From Takakia lepidozioides (Eukaryota > Streptophyta > Takakiopsida > Takakiales > Takakiaceae), in assembly GCA_030704615.1 (NCBI GenBank), contig CM060732.1, positions 51,691,053 to 51,751,052 of the forward strand: a stretch of 60,000 nt of DNA, in the 5' to 3' direction. The translations under genes and the position numbers were made by a program. Shown in pieces: positions 21,961 through 33,224 of the stretch (positions within the stretch are counted from its first letter, which is position 1; each line of letters opens with the position of its first letter). The notes beneath the pieces were generated by a model that saw nothing but the letters and a program-made list of their open reading frames with translations, did no database searches and was not told the DNA's origin.

Positions 21961-22981
21961 TGCGAAATTTTGGCCAAGTGTCGGGATGTCGGGAGGAAGC
22001 TGAAACTTGGATGAAGAGGGGATGAATGCAAGTAACGAAAGGATGATGAAGGTGCATAGGAGGTACATCCAGTTGGAGTTGTTGGATGACTAACGGATGA
22101 ACTAAGGCAGTAGCAGAATACTGTTGTAGTTCATCCAATTGGATGATAAAGAGTAGTTGGCAGACTCCGCATAGATAGAAGGCACAAGTGGTATCGACGT
22201 GCAAGTAGGCTGAGAGGGGGAGGAATACCCGCGGTCTACTAAATAAACACATGGGCTAGCCATGAAATCAGCGAATAATCAACGCACCGTTCGGAGTGGA
22301 TGAGGCAACCAAAAGTAGATTTAAGCAGCAATAGTGCAAGACGGAAATGGGGCATTTTTGGTGACGAGAAAAGTAGGAGCTCAGGGTGAGCAGTGAGGAT
22401 GGTGAACCATCAGGGCAGAACTGATTGTATCCGCTGAGGCCAGTAGTAAAGAGGAGTTGCAATCATGTGAATCTCTACAAGTGTTCAGTGGCATGCTATT
22501 GTGAGCTCTGATGTGAATTTAACAGAAATTTTCGTTATTGCAGATGGCATGTGTAGCTTTCAGCCTTGGGAATTGGTCCTTTAGATGTCATGATACCCCA
22601 AGTAGTTATGAGAGTGTAGCTTGATCAGATTTTGAGGACTTTTGGGAGCTCAGTTGCAGCAAATCCAGACCTGATTAGAGCAGTAGCCCAGGTTGCACTA
22701 TTTGCATGCTAGTAGTGAATTAATGTGGCAAGTAAATTCTTTTATGAGAGTGCTGGTCCTCGTCTAAGTAGTTGGAATTCATGAGTAACCCAGGAAACCT
22801 AGCATAAGTACAAACCATTCCCGACAGCCTGTTTCAAATTCAGCAAGTGAGAGATAGACATTCTACATAAGTGTCGTTAGTAGTCAGGGAGGTGACAATG
22901 CAAGGGAAGAATATTTGAAGCAACAAACATGGAGGCTCCACCTACCGGCTGGTCATCGTGATGCAACCATGAAAGAGGGCA
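21961..22981. other. Intergenic or LTR-derived, no gene recognised
   Basis: No domain found. Part may belong to a longer version of the neighbouring LTR or to the 5' region of the gag remnant that follows, but I cannot place boundaries. Confidence 0.3.
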
Positions 22982-23770
22982 GTGACTGATCAACCAAGAG
23001 GGCAAGCCAAGACAATGTGCTTTGGATCAGATTTATCAAACCAATGCTGGTGTTCCCCTTCCAACCCAAAACCTGCGACATGGGATGAGTTTCAGACAGC
23101 CATTGTGGCTAAGTTTGGTCAGGTTGATCCAACCGAGCTGAAGATGAAGCTCGACTCAATCAGACAGGAGCCAAGACAAAGGGTGCAGGCATACTTTGAA
23201 CAGAGGCGAAGGTTTATGTCAGGATTGCGACCAGAAATAATGCGCCTGCTATTGGGAGCCAAATTTGCTAACATTGATGAGGTAGTGGATAGAGCAATAC
23301 AAGTAGAGAAAGGACTGGGGCAAATCGGAGAGACCCCTATGGACCAATGGAAGCGAAGGAAGAAACAGCTAATAGGCCAATGTCTCAAAACGATAAACGC
23401 TTGGATGACCTCAACTTCACATTACAAAGGTATTTTGAGAAGGGATCCACTCCCTCTGACGCATCAGGTAGCCGTACCCCACCACGTGGTATGACCAAAG
23501 TGTGCAACAATTGTCAACAAGAAAAGCACACTCGCAGCATTTTGTCCATCCGGGAGAACCCCTGTGAAATGTGAAAAATGCCACAAATTTGGGCACCGGA
23601 CAGACCAGTGTGGTAAGCAGTGCAACTTTTGCAAAATGTTGGGACACACGGAAGACCAATGCAGGGCAAAGGCAGCCATGGGATCAGGAGGAGTGCATGC
23701 CACTAATTTGCTGGAGGTAATGTGTGATGATGAGGAAGCGGTTCTGGCTGAACTAACTGTCGACCAGTTC
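22982..23770 (+). pseudogene. Ty3/gypsy gag remnant with three zinc knuckles
   Basis: The capsid-like part reads TWDEFQTAIVAKFGQVDPTE, then RVQAYFEQRRRFMSGLRPEI (about 23080-23250). After frameshifts near 23345 and 23560, three CCHC-type knuckles follow: CNNCQQEKHTRS (last C missing), CEKCHKFGHRTDQC and CNFCKMLGHTEDQC (about 23500-23670). Gag packages retroelement RNA into particles. The gene stops at a junction near 23765, where a minus-strand MULE sequence begins. It is distinct from the gag at 31.5 kb. Confidence 0.8.
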
Positions 23771-25248
23771 GACAACGCTGCCAGGCCCACACATGGATAT
23801 TTTGAATACGAAACAACGATCTACCTCAGTCCCTTGTCCTGGAAACCTACTTCCATGAATGTAGTCATATCCACATCGTCGCTTCACCTCCAGAATGGAG
23901 TGCATATTTGAGCCACGCCCAATTTTCTGTTTGCAGGAGACAAATTGGTTTCGGACATTCGGTGAATAGACGTGGGACACTGACTCCAGCAATGCCTCCA
24001 TTTCCTTGTCATCGAGAGGAACTCTGTCGGAGCCGTCTTCCGACATAATTCTGGCCAATATCATCTTATGGGCGGCCTGCAGCTGTATCTGTTTGGGTTT
24101 GGCACCAGGTCTCAACTTAACCTCCTCCTGAACGAGCTGCTCTGCCTCGTGGGCAGCCTCCCGCGAGTTCCCCCTCGCCAATTTGTGACAATGGAAACCA
24201 ACATGTATGCAAGCTCGTGTGAGGTCGGGGAAATGGTGCAACACATAGAACTGCTTGGCATTACAAACAGACATGCAATGTGGTGGTTCTTTGCAATGCG
24301 CACACTTAAATGTGGAGTTTGGAACCTTCTCCTAAGCTCGAAATGGTTGATGAGCTGTGCCTGTCCAATCCGTCTCGTTCCTGTGACCTGTGGATTTAAA
24401 ATGGAAGCAAGTTGGGGAGAAACACCGCAACGCGCCCGCACAAACAACGTAGTGCACCCGCACACCATCAAGCATCTTCATGTTGGTGGTTTTGGTGACG
24501 CACCAAGGATGACCGTCATGTTTTCTATCCATATCTGTCAACATTCCGGACGCCCTCAAGTAGTCCATTCGAGGAGGGAACTCAAAGAAGATATTACCTG
24601 CGCGAAGCATGTAACGGATTTAATTGCGAACTTGCTGTAGTCCAGCCCAGCCAACTCCGAGCGGTGTCCCTCCATGTGAAGCCCTCGCAGAATTTCAAGA
24701 ATAGATCGAACTGTTGTGCTCGTGTTGGGAATATGACTCCCTCGTTCACTGGTGTCCATTGAGGCCTTGCCTGATCTCCAGGACGATCTCGCAACTTCCA
24801 TGACCTCGTCTGAGTCAGACATGTTGTGAACAACCCGGTTCTCGCTCATCTTCATTGATGGGTTCGGCTCTGGATTTACTTCGTTGCGGACTTCTCTCTT
24901 TGAGGTACCCACTCTCTTATTTGCAGATTGTTTCGTGGAAGGCGCCAGGATAGAAGGTGCATTTGGCGGGCAAATGAAGTCCCCAACAGCCTTGTATATG
25001 ACGATGTCCGATGGTGGAACTCGCCATTCCCTGCCATCGCCAAAATCATCATGGAGCACAACAATACTTTCGACTACAACTCCGTTTGAATCCTTCCTTT
25101 CCTCCTCCAAAAATACCAACCCTGGTTTCAGGTGGTATCGAACGCAGAGATATTTCTCTATTACCCGGCAGATGTCCCCTCTGCACGGAAATGTAGCTCT
25201 ATGCTCGTGAGGAGGGCAGTACACTATAGTGCTCGGGTTTTCTGCCAT
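23765..25248 (-). pseudogene. MULE-like transposase N-terminal half with GCM/WRKY-like zinc finger, copy 1
   Basis: The start is taken as the ATG at 25248, by analogy with the copy at 40214. In order: a domain ending GREWRVPPSDIVIYKAVG; an acidic Ser-rich linker (NMSDSDEVMEV); LAGLDYSKFAIKSV. Next is a zinc-finger-like block, MDRKHDGHPWCVTKTTN then CAGALRCFSPTCFHF (about 24520-24400), similar in spacing to WRKY-GCM1 fingers of MULE transposases. Then come CAHCKEPPHCMSVCNAKQFY and LTRACIHVGFHCH (about 24310-24190), and a C-terminal piece with YDYIHGSRFPGQG (about 23860). A frameshift near 24600 and a TAG near 24335 break it, and it ends at the gag junction near 23765, before the catalytic core. 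It is homologous along its length to 40.2-41.7 kb. Confidence 0.75.
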
Positions 25249-25881
25249 GGGAGATGTGCACACAAGACTGCCAGGATGGCATTCAGGCAAGCGCCCTAGG
25301 AGAAGGGGGATGCAGCGAGGGGAAGGAATGCAGGGCCGATTTCACCGAGCGACGAAGCCTAGTCACAAATCCGGGGAGCCTACTCTCCCAAAATACACTG
25401 TCAGAGTGTTAATGAACCTTGTCTCCGGAATGCGGCCCCTGGCCTTTGCACAATAACTGCCAACGGTATGCAGTCAGAAGGTTTATGACCAGTGCAGATG
25501 CGTTGCGCAAACCAATAATTGTGGCGTCTAACAAGAAGCGTGGGGGGCGAGCGTGCAAGCACCTTCCCCATGGACAGAGGGAACTGACAGAGGTGGCATT
25601 CCAGTGGGTCTAATTGCAATATTGAGTGTCAGACCCTCGCTGCCCAAAGTCAACATGCAACAAAATGCAACATTGCACAAAATTGGAACTTTGGTTCAAA
25701 TGAGATTTTTATTAATAATGAACTGTGACAAGTATGCATGCCCTCACAAACCGAGGGAAGCCAAAAGTATGCATGCAATACATGCTCAGGTAAGTTGGAA
25801 ATTTGCTCCCGTGTTGCACTGTTCTCACCAAGAAACTGGAACCTCGATTGCCCTCTCAACAAGCTCATGACTGACAGGGTG

Positions 25882-26391
25882 TCAGTAGGTGAAGACAATG
25901 GATGCAGCTCGTTCGCCTTTGGTGTAGTGGACAACGGTGTCATGTCCTCTGATATATGCACCATCGTAAATCGAGATCTTTGTTGTGGAGACTATGTGTC
26001 CATACGACTCATCCTCGTAGCTTATGAAAATGTCCCCATACACTGTTTGGGATGGAATCCTGTCTGGCATGTACGTACACCCGATGCAATCCTCGTAGGC
26101 CCACTGGCAGCACCTCCAATGATGTAGTAAGGCCGTGCGGCTTTTGGGGATGTTCCATGCAGGCGGATAGTGCAGATCAACGATTCGCAGGCACCACAGC
26201 CGCGCAAGCCCGTCCCCGCGAGGTTGATCGTGGAAGCCAGGAAGGTACTCAAGAGCGGATATGTGCACCCTCCTCTGCTGAGAGTGGTCTAGCCAATCCT
26301 GCAGGTATATGAAAATATCCCCTGACATGGGCGAGAAGTCCCACGGGGTCAGATTTGTGTTTGGGCAGTTGTTTGGATCCCGGCACGCCAT
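25882..26391 (-). CDS. Hypothetical 169-codon ORF upstream of transposase copy 1
   Basis: Open on the minus strand from ATG at 26391. It has Trp- and Tyr-rich segments such as GDIFIYLQDWLDHSQQ and GDIFISYEDESYGHI. I do not recognise it. It lies about 0.6 kb upstream of the transposase copy on the same strand and could be cargo or an upstream exon of the same element. The large element at 33.5-44.4 kb has no clear counterpart. Confidence 0.3.
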   Translation of the reverse strand: MACRDPNNCPNTNLTPWDFSPMSGDIFIYLQDWLDHSQQRRVHISALEYLPGFHDQPRGDGLARLWCLRIVDLHYPPAWNIPKSRTALLHHWRCCQWAYEDCIGCTYMPDRIPSQTVYGDIFISYEDESYGHIVSTTKISIYDGAYIRGHDTVVHYTKGERAASIVFTY

Positions 26392-26619
26392 CGCCGACTA
26401 TTGAAAGGGCTGCCAGGAAGCAGACAGGGTGCGCAGGGAGGGGGGGAGTGTGGGGAAGTTGAAGTGAGAGGAGCTCGGAGCGAGGAAGTGTTGTTGCTGT
26501 CTCGGTTTGAAACGCATGGGTCACGAACGAAGGTCGGGCAAGTGGCAAAGAAAAAGAGAGTTTAATACGACATGGCGTCAAATCGGAGGGTGACGGCCCC
26601 AAGTGCCTACCAGAGAACA

Positions 26620-27545
26620 CCCCCCGGATGGAAATTCGGCGCCGTTTTCCCATCTGAGGCCGTTCAGATGAACTCGTCTCGGGGGGAGAGGCCAAAACCT
26701 AGCCGACAGAGAACATCCCCCGGATGGAAATTCAGCGCCGAATTTCCATCCGAGGCCGCCCGGACGAAGTCGTTTCGGCGGGAGAGGCCGACATCTCACC
26801 GAGAGAGAACATCCCCGGATGGAAAAAGGGCGCCAAATTTCCATCCGGGGCCGCCCGCATGAAGTCGTCTCATGGGGAGAGGCCGACACCTAGCCGACAG
26901 ATAACATCCCCCGGATGGAAATCCGGCGCCGAATTTCCATCCGGGCCCACCCGCATGAAGTCGTCTCGTGGGGAGAGGCCGACACCTGGCCGACAAAGAA
27001 AACGGCGCCAAATTTCCATCCGAGGCCGCATGGAGGAAGTCGTCTCGCGGGAAGAGGCCGACATCTCGTCGAGAGAGAACATCCCCGGATGGAAAAAGGG
27101 CGTCGAATTTCCATCAGGGGCCGGTCGGATGAAGTCGTCTCGTGGGGAGAGGCCAACACCTGGCCCACGAGACGACATCATCCGACCGGCCCCGGATGGA
27201 AATTCGGCGCCCTTTTTTCATCCGGGGCCGCCTGCATGAAGTCGTCTCGTGGGGAGAGGCCGACATAGCCGACAGAGAACATCCCCCGGATGGAAATCCG
27301 GCGCCGAATTCCCCTCCGGGGCCGCCCGCACGAAGTCGTCTCATGGGGAGAGGCCGACACCTGGCCCCGGATGGAAAAACGGCGCCGAATTTCCATCCGA
27401 GGCTGCACGGAGGAAGTCGTCTCGCGGGGAGAGGCCGATATCTCGCCGAGAGAGAACATCCCCGGATGGAAAAAAGGCGCCAAATTTCCATCTGGGGCCG
27501 GTCGGATGAAGTCGTCTCATGGGGAGAGGCCGACACCTGGCCCAC
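26620..27545. repeat. Tandem satellite, ~96-bp unit containing a near-perfect 34-bp palindrome
   Basis: CCGGATGG starts recur at 26624, 26720, 26815, 26911, 27085, 27192, 27286, 27367 and 27462, mostly 94-96 bp apart. Each unit carries GAAGTCGTCTCGTGGGGAGA. It also has a palindrome built from CCGGATGGAAATTCGGC and its complement; 26911-26944 has only one mismatched pair. Because units lack stops, long ORFs appear in most frames of both strands; these are artefacts. The array ends 2 bp before the LTR at 27548. Confidence 0.9.
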
Positions 27546-27547
27546 TG

Positions 27548-28274
27548 TGTCGCGCACCTCAGTTCAGTAAGCTCCCCTTCAAGTCACGATAACTCGCTTT
27601 GATGCGCGTGCCTAACTCCCAACCTGGCCGCCCGGGCCAACTTGGAGCTTTGGCTGCTCACCGGGACATAACGGTCCCCCTTTGCTCTTCCAAAAGACCC
27701 TCCACCGATTTAGGCCTAGTGGAAATTCCCTTTTGTAGCTGGCAGTCCGGAATAGCTCCCCACTCTATGGTCGCTTTCCGGTTCGCTCGCTTACTCACTA
27801 ATTTTTGGTCACCAACGAGCTTGCACCGTTCTCGGGGTTACTACTACCTATATATACTTTTGTGACTGTCCGCGGGGGTTTCACAAACAACCATGCATTT
27901 TTATGGCGAACCACCACGAAGACCCTCGACTCCCGGTGATGAGTCGCGGTGAGTCTTGGCCCACCCACCACGGCCCCATTGCACCGTGATGAGTCCCAAG
28001 ACTCCCCACAACTCCCACCACGAGGTCTCCGCCCCATGGTGAGTCCTATGCCACCCCCACTAAGTCCCGCTAAGCTACCACCACCCCTTGTGGAGCCACC
28101 CCCACCGCAACCCGGTATGCGGGGCTCCACCTAGTGAGCGCCTCCGCCTCCTTGAGCGCCTTGGGCACTCAAGGTGCTTCAGCCCCCCGTACCTATCGTT
28201 GCCACTGCCCCCACCACAGGGGTAGCCCCTCCTGTGTCCTGACCCCCCTGCCCTCAAGGTAAAGGGCCGCGACA
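27548..28274 (-). mobile_element. 3' LTR of a chromodomain Ty3/gypsy element
   Basis: A 727-bp sequence with TGTCGCG and CGCGACA tips, closely similar to the solo LTR at 9059-9754. It is placed on the minus strand because integrase and chromodomain coding sequence of a minus-strand element lies next to it. Read on the minus strand, the internal flank GGTAGGGGTGTG could be the polypurine tract. Confidence 0.8.
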
Positions 28275-29184
28275 CACACCCCTACCAACAGGGAGTCGAT
28301 GTCCTCATTGACTTGTCCATTTTGTAGAAACGAACATCCAAGTTGTGGCGTCCCACATCAAGGACTTTGTTTTCGTACCATGGCGTCCCAAGGCAAAGAA
28401 CCAAACCCCACACTTGACTCTATTCTCTACTGGCTAGTTCGGCCGACTTCCTCCAAGTCCCGGCCAAGGGTGGAGCCCCTCAAGCTCCTCCCAGTGCACT
28501 CTTCTTGGCCTACTTCAAGGCCAAGGAACGATCCTCCCCGAGGATCGAATCGCCTTACTACAACAACATTGCTTGCGACCACTCGTGGTGCCATTTTTTT
28601 TTTGGCATCACCTTGAGCAAGGGTCCACTTGGAACCCTTTTTGACTAGGAAGATAACTTTGAACCAACCATGTGCCCTAATCACTACAATTGGGTCCGCC
28701 TTGGAATGCTGGCTTGAGGTACGGGAACACGCCGAAGCCGCACTACGACTTCGTCCCGAGGCTACATGATTATAGTACGTGAACGGAAGCACGTAGCTTC
28801 CGCGTTAGCCCGCACTACAAGGCAACCCCCTCGGTAGCGCAGTTATAGTACGCACACGCGCCAGGTGCGCACTAGCACGTGAACTCCCAAGGAAGGCGCA
28901 AGTTTCCTTACCCCTTGGATGGGAGTTACCCGATTTCGGCACTGCGCAAACACACGATTAACCCAATTTACCTCTCCCACTTTTGTAAGCTAGCATGCAT
29001 TCTACACACTAGCCAACCATACCATGCATCACCATTCCAAACAAGATAGGCATCACGACATTTGGAAACCATTTCATTTATAACAAAATTTGTACAATAC
29101 AAGTTTTTGCAATCGGGATCCTGAGCTAGCTAAACCGGGCTAAGCATGCATTTCCTCCCCCACGCTCCAAGGTTAATGTCCCCA
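28275..29184 (-). other. 3' untranslated part of the chromovirus
   Basis: No recognisable coding sequence between the chromodomain stop (29185) and the LTR (28274). This spacing is normal between pol and the 3' LTR. A 121-codon minus-strand frame at 28427-28792 has no domain. Confidence 0.5.
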
Positions 29185-30040
29185 TCAACGCTTCTTCTGC
29201 TTTTGAGGTCGCCCTTCGAACGCTGCAACCGCCTCGGATGCGTTTCCCATTTCTAAGGCACGCACCCAAGATGCCTCCACATGATGATAGCCCTTCCATT
29301 TCACGAGATACTCTGTTTCTCGGTTCTTGAACCTCCTCGACTTAAGCACTGCCTCCACCTCGTACTCAGGTTCATTTTCATGATCCAACAGCACAGGTGG
29401 TGGACGCAACACTTGATGCCGATTCGGACGCGCTTCATTTTTGAAGTAAGGCTTCAAAATGGAGACGTGGAATACCGGATGCACCTTGCTATTTGCCGGT
29501 AGCTCCAATTCATGCACATCCTCATTCATAACCTTCCGGATGCGAAAGGGTCCCGCATACGGAGGTACAAACTTCGGACTCACTTCCGGAGGTAGTCAGA
29601 AATTCTTGATGTTCAACCAGACCTCCGTGCCTACCTCAAACTTCACTTCTCTCCGCTTCCGATTCGCCTCCTTTCATACCGTTTCCTAGCTTTGGTAATG
29701 TTGTACTTTGCGAGCTTCAACAAACGCTCGCGTTTTTCCAGTACCGCCGCTGTTGCTGGTTCCTCAACGTCCTGGGCGGCCCAACTTGTCGGCACCAGAG
29801 GTGCTTTGCCATAGACCAATACAAAAAGGGAAACTCCCGTTGCGGAGTGTTTTGTGTTATTATAACATAACTTTGCCGCGTCCAAGTGTCCACCCAGTCT
29901 GATTGGTCTGCCGACACGTAATTCCGCAAGATTTGCTTCACTACGGAATTCACTCTTTCCATTTGGCCATCTGTCGTAGGTCGGAAGGCGGTGCTCATCT
30001 TGAGCCTCGTCCCCATCTTCTTCCAAAGTGCCCTCCAAAA
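29185..30040 (-). pseudogene. Chromovirus pol 3' end: integrase C-terminus plus chromodomain
   Basis: In the order read on the minus strand: the integrase core end (TAFRPTTDGQMERVNSVVKQ, then LRNYVSADQSDWVD), LCYNNTKHSATG, KAPLVPTSWAAQDVEEPAT and a helical RYERRRIGSG. After a break near 29600 come SPKFVPPYAGPFRI (integrase C-terminal GPF/Y module), VHPVFHVSILKPYF and a chromodomain, YEVEAVLKSRRFKNRETEYL followed by VKWKGYHHVEASWV. It ends at 29185. The chromodomain steers integration to marked chromatin in this lineage. Frameshifts occur near 29900 and 29620. RT and the rest of pol are missing because another LTR element begins at about 30045. Confidence 0.88.
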
Positions 30041-30044
30041 TTTA

Positions 30045-30933
30045 TGTTAGAGGGCTGCTTGTGACTGTCTGGGACTCAGACACTTTTACGGGTTCTGTGG
30101 GGTACCCTTAATTTTTGCACAGACTAAGACCAACAGGAGCCATACATAGCCATACACAGCCCGTCACAGCCTGACACAGTCGCACCACTAGTCACAGCCC
30201 GACACAGCCCGTCACAGCCTGACACAGTCGCACAACCAGTCACAGCCCGACACAGCCAGTCACAACCCGTCACAGCTTCACACAGCCAGTCACAGTTTGA
30301 CACAGCTGTCACAGTCATAGGGAACGGGTATCATGACAGGGAACGACTGTGGGGGAACAACATCTGCGGAGGGAATATGTTAGTTCAAGAATGACGGTTA
30401 GTGAGGGAAGCGGTTAGAACAGCTGGTAGGTAGATAAAGCCAGGAGCGGGGATTGGAAGGGGGATCACTTCTTAGATATCACGGGAGGGGACAGAAGAGG
30501 ATCTTGGAGTACAAGAATGATGATACCACAGCAGAGAGGAAGAGGAGACGATGGCGACTTAGTTAGTACAAGCTGTAGGATTACATAGGAGGGTAGATCA
30601 GAGACACCATGGCATAGACACGTTACCTGATTATCCTTCATCTGATTATTATTCGATACTATCACACTGTGTAGAGAGACTTGAGTGAAGCTGTGGAATG
30701 AATGGAATCAGAGAGTCAAAGGAGCAATCTGATGCTTAAAGTATACATAGTAAGGTAGACTGAGAATATGAAAGCAAGAAGGAATATAAATTGGAAACAC
30801 AACCATGATTCGCTAGCTGCAGGTCATGACTGATTGTTCTGCGCGGGCTGAGTGCTTAGAGATATCCAACTCTTCTATCTTGGAGTTTCCCCCTCGAATA
30901 GCGAAGGGATGGATGAGTAAAAGCCGCGCGACA
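30045..30933 (+). mobile_element. 5' LTR of a Tat/Ogre-like Ty3/gypsy element
   Basis: It ends in CGCGCGACA directly before a primer-binding site, and its 3' two thirds match the inverted LTR remnant at 21394-21960. The start is placed at TGTTAGAGGG (30045), where chromovirus integrase coding sequence stops. 30130-30310 is an array of CACAGCCCGACACAG-type repeats. I cannot check the target duplication because the other end of the element is not identified. Confidence 0.7.
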
Positions 30934-30935
30934 TT

Positions 30936-30953
30936 TGGCGACCATACTGGGGA
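30936..30953 (+). promoter_or_regulatory. Primer-binding site
   Basis: TGGCGACCATACTGGGGA lies 2 bp after the LTR end. The TGGCGACC...TGGGGA pattern is typical of primer-binding sites in plant Tat/Ogre-type elements that use a tRNA 3' end to start reverse transcription. Confidence 0.7.
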
Positions 30954-31026
30954 CCTGGATCATAAACAACCAGATGTAACAGGCATCTGGTAGGGTCATG
31001 GTGGTTGGAGAATTAAGGAATTTGAT

Positions 31027-31293
31027 GTGAATCAAATTCCCGGTAGGACTGAGAAGGAAAGATTGTCTAAACAATTCTTTCAGAGGTTCTTGGAATTGCC
31101 AGACGGTTGTAAAGAAAACATTCTTAAGAGAGTGCATGATGCTGACCCGGAGTGGGGTCTGGAGAAAGGAGTGATAAAGATTTATCAGGTAGCTTGTAGA
31201 GGAAGAGCACAATGGTTACCAACACTGGTTTATGTGATAGCCTTGCTATCCATTAAGCGAGTAGAGTTTGAAAGCTGGAGGAAAGGAAAGTGA
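31027..31293 (+). CDS. Leader ORF 1 upstream of gag (88 codons)
   Basis: Open frame between the primer-binding site and gag, encoding a basic, helical-looking peptide (ERLSKQFFQRFLELPDGCKE, then VIKIYQVACRGRAQW). It has no known domain. Ogre/Tat elements often carry an extra ORF before gag, which fits. The frame is also open upstream of its ATG. Confidence 0.4.
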   Translation: MNQIPGRTEKERLSKQFFQRFLELPDGCKENILKRVHDADPEWGLEKGVIKIYQVACRGRAQWLPTLVYVIALLSIKRVEFESWRKGK

Positions 31294-31307
31294 ATGTTTA
31301 CACTCAT

Positions 31308-31520
31308 ATGCATGAGGAGTTGGTACTGGTAAAGAATTGGATTCCAAAGGATATTCTGTGGATCAAACTTACACCAAGAACATCTTTTCAGACTTGTTTA
31401 CCATATGGTTATATGGTAACGGAGACTTCTAGTATAGCAAAGGGTGCATTGAAGCTTGAGAGAAACCCAGGCATATACGAGAGATACTACAGAAGAGAAT
31501 TTTGGTTATTGCCACACTAA
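31308..31520 (+). CDS. Leader ORF 2 upstream of gag
   Basis: The frame overlaps the end of leader ORF 1 and its first ATG is at 31308 (MHEELVLVKNWIPKDILWIK). It ends 20 bp before the gag ATG. No domain is recognised; it may be the continuation of leader ORF 1 after a frameshift. Confidence 0.35.
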   Translation: MHEELVLVKNWIPKDILWIKLTPRTSFQTCLPYGYMVTETSSIAKGALKLERNPGIYERYYRREFWLLPH

Positions 31521-31540
31521 AGAAATGAAAGACATGGGAC

Positions 31541-33220
31541 ATGAGTGATGAAAGAGAAGCTAGACTCCAAAGATATTCAGCAAAAAGAGAAAGTTATCTG
31601 AGAGCTAATTATCCATACCTTTGGGAGAGAAGAATAGACATTGGGGAATCATCTGGACCTCTCACACCATTAAAATCAGGGAGTACATCACCCATACCGG
31701 AAGAACTAGAGTTGGATACCACACCTTCTTTTTCTTTGCAAGAAAGATTAAGGGAGTTGGCAGAGGAAGAAGATCAAACACGAGGTGAAAGATCGGAGGT
31801 ACATCCCTGGATAAAAGATTTGACAGAAATCTTTGATAAGAGTTGGCATGGAACACCAAAAGCAGGAACTCCAGTTTCTGAAACTGAAGATGATGTGGCA
31901 GAGCCAACGGAGAGTTCAAACTCCCCAACACCATTACAAGATAGTTACATGAGTGAAGAAGAAGAAACCCAAGGGCAGAACTTGGAAGATGAAAACATGG
32001 AGAAGAAATTGGAAGATGACGAGTATGAAGAAGTAGACCCAGCAACTGAGGTTGAGACTACAACCAGGACATCCCAACCCGTTGGACCTGGATCAAGTGG
32101 AGCACTTGGATCACAGACCAACAAAGGTGTCAGCTCAGAGGGATCAGGCGGAAGACCTGGATCTGGCTCTAGGGGGACAGGGAGTGTGGAAAGTAGTGCA
32201 ACTGAGGCTGGGAATACTGTGAATATAGTGAGGCCAGGAGCAGGGAGTGCTCAAGGGCCAGCACTTGGTGGAAGAACCACCACAACTACTACAAGTCCTC
32301 AAGGACCAGCATCAGCCAAAGGGCCAGCACCTGTCAGGGGGCAGGGTGTAGGGCCGCAGATGGCGTTACAACCAACACGGGCAAAACCACCTTTCCCAAT
32401 ATATTCGGGAAAAGGGGATCATGATGTACACATTAGCCAATTTGAGCACATGTGCATAGTGAACAATGAGAATGGCGATGATGCCAAGATGAGATTGTTT
32501 CCTTGTTCACTCATAAAGAAAGCCAGTGAATGGTATGCAAGATTCCCTGATAATCATTTCCTAACCTGGAATGGCTTGGGTACAACGTTCCGAAATAGGT
32601 TCGGGATCAGTAAAACTGAGGATGAAGTGTATGGAAGTTTACAATAGTTGAAGCAAAAGAAGCATGAAACTGTTGAAGAGTATATGGAGAAGATGGAACT
32701 GATGATGAAAAAGCTGGCTGCTGTACCAGCACCAGGGTTACAGAAGGCCTGGTTTGTGAATGGACTAAGGCTGGAGTTGCAAAAGAAAGTGGATATGTTA
32801 CCCCACAATACGGTGGAGGAGGCATTTGAAATAGCAAACAGAATTGAGCAGTTGGGAATGCTCAGGAGAGAGAAAAGAGATGAAGAGGACTCTGAGGATG
32901 AGTCAGATGAGGAAGAAGAGCTGGAGCAAAAGAGGAAGAGTAAAAGGAAGGAAAAGCTGAAGAGGGATAATTATGAGAAAAGATTGGAAGAAATCTTAAA
33001 AAAATATGCCACAGAGGCTGCAACACATTGGATGAAGGGTGTTTGGTGTGAAAAATGTCAGAATGAAGGCCACACCACCACTGAATGCCACATGAAGGAG
33101 AAACACTGTACTATCTGTAAAATGGATAACCATTCTACTGAGAATTGTTACTACAACAGAAGGACAGCAGCAAGAGAACCTAGGCAAGTAAGGGTGCATC
33201 AAGTGCAACCCCAGCCCTGA
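31541..33220 (+). pseudogene. Ty3/gypsy gag polyprotein with one internal stop
   Basis: From ATG 31541 the protein has an acidic N-terminal part and a Gly/Ser/Thr-rich linker (residues about 190-270). The retrotransposon gag domain follows: FPIYSGKGDHDVHISQFEHM, then ASEWYARFPDNHFLTWN. A TAG at 32645-32647 interrupts it; the same frame continues with HETVEEYMEKMELMMKKLAA and a charged coil. Two knuckles end it: CEKCQNEGHTTTEC and CTICKMDNHSTENC (about 33047-33150). It stops at 33218-33220. Removing the one nonsense codon would leave a single 559-codon frame, so the copy is young or the stop is recent. Protease and the first half of RT do not follow; an inverted fragment begins instead. Confidence 0.88.
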
Positions 33221-33224
33221 TCAT

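Noticed and set aside
22268-22462. Upper boundary of the 21.4-kb LTR remnant at about 22479
   Set aside because: An ACA lies there, but neither the tip sequence nor the flanking 5-mers match those at 21394, so the boundary is left open.
26572-27592. A dozen overlapping ORFs of 70-171 codons on both strands
   Set aside because: They arise from a 96-bp repeat that lacks stop codons; products are repeats of one peptide per frame with no independent coding signal.
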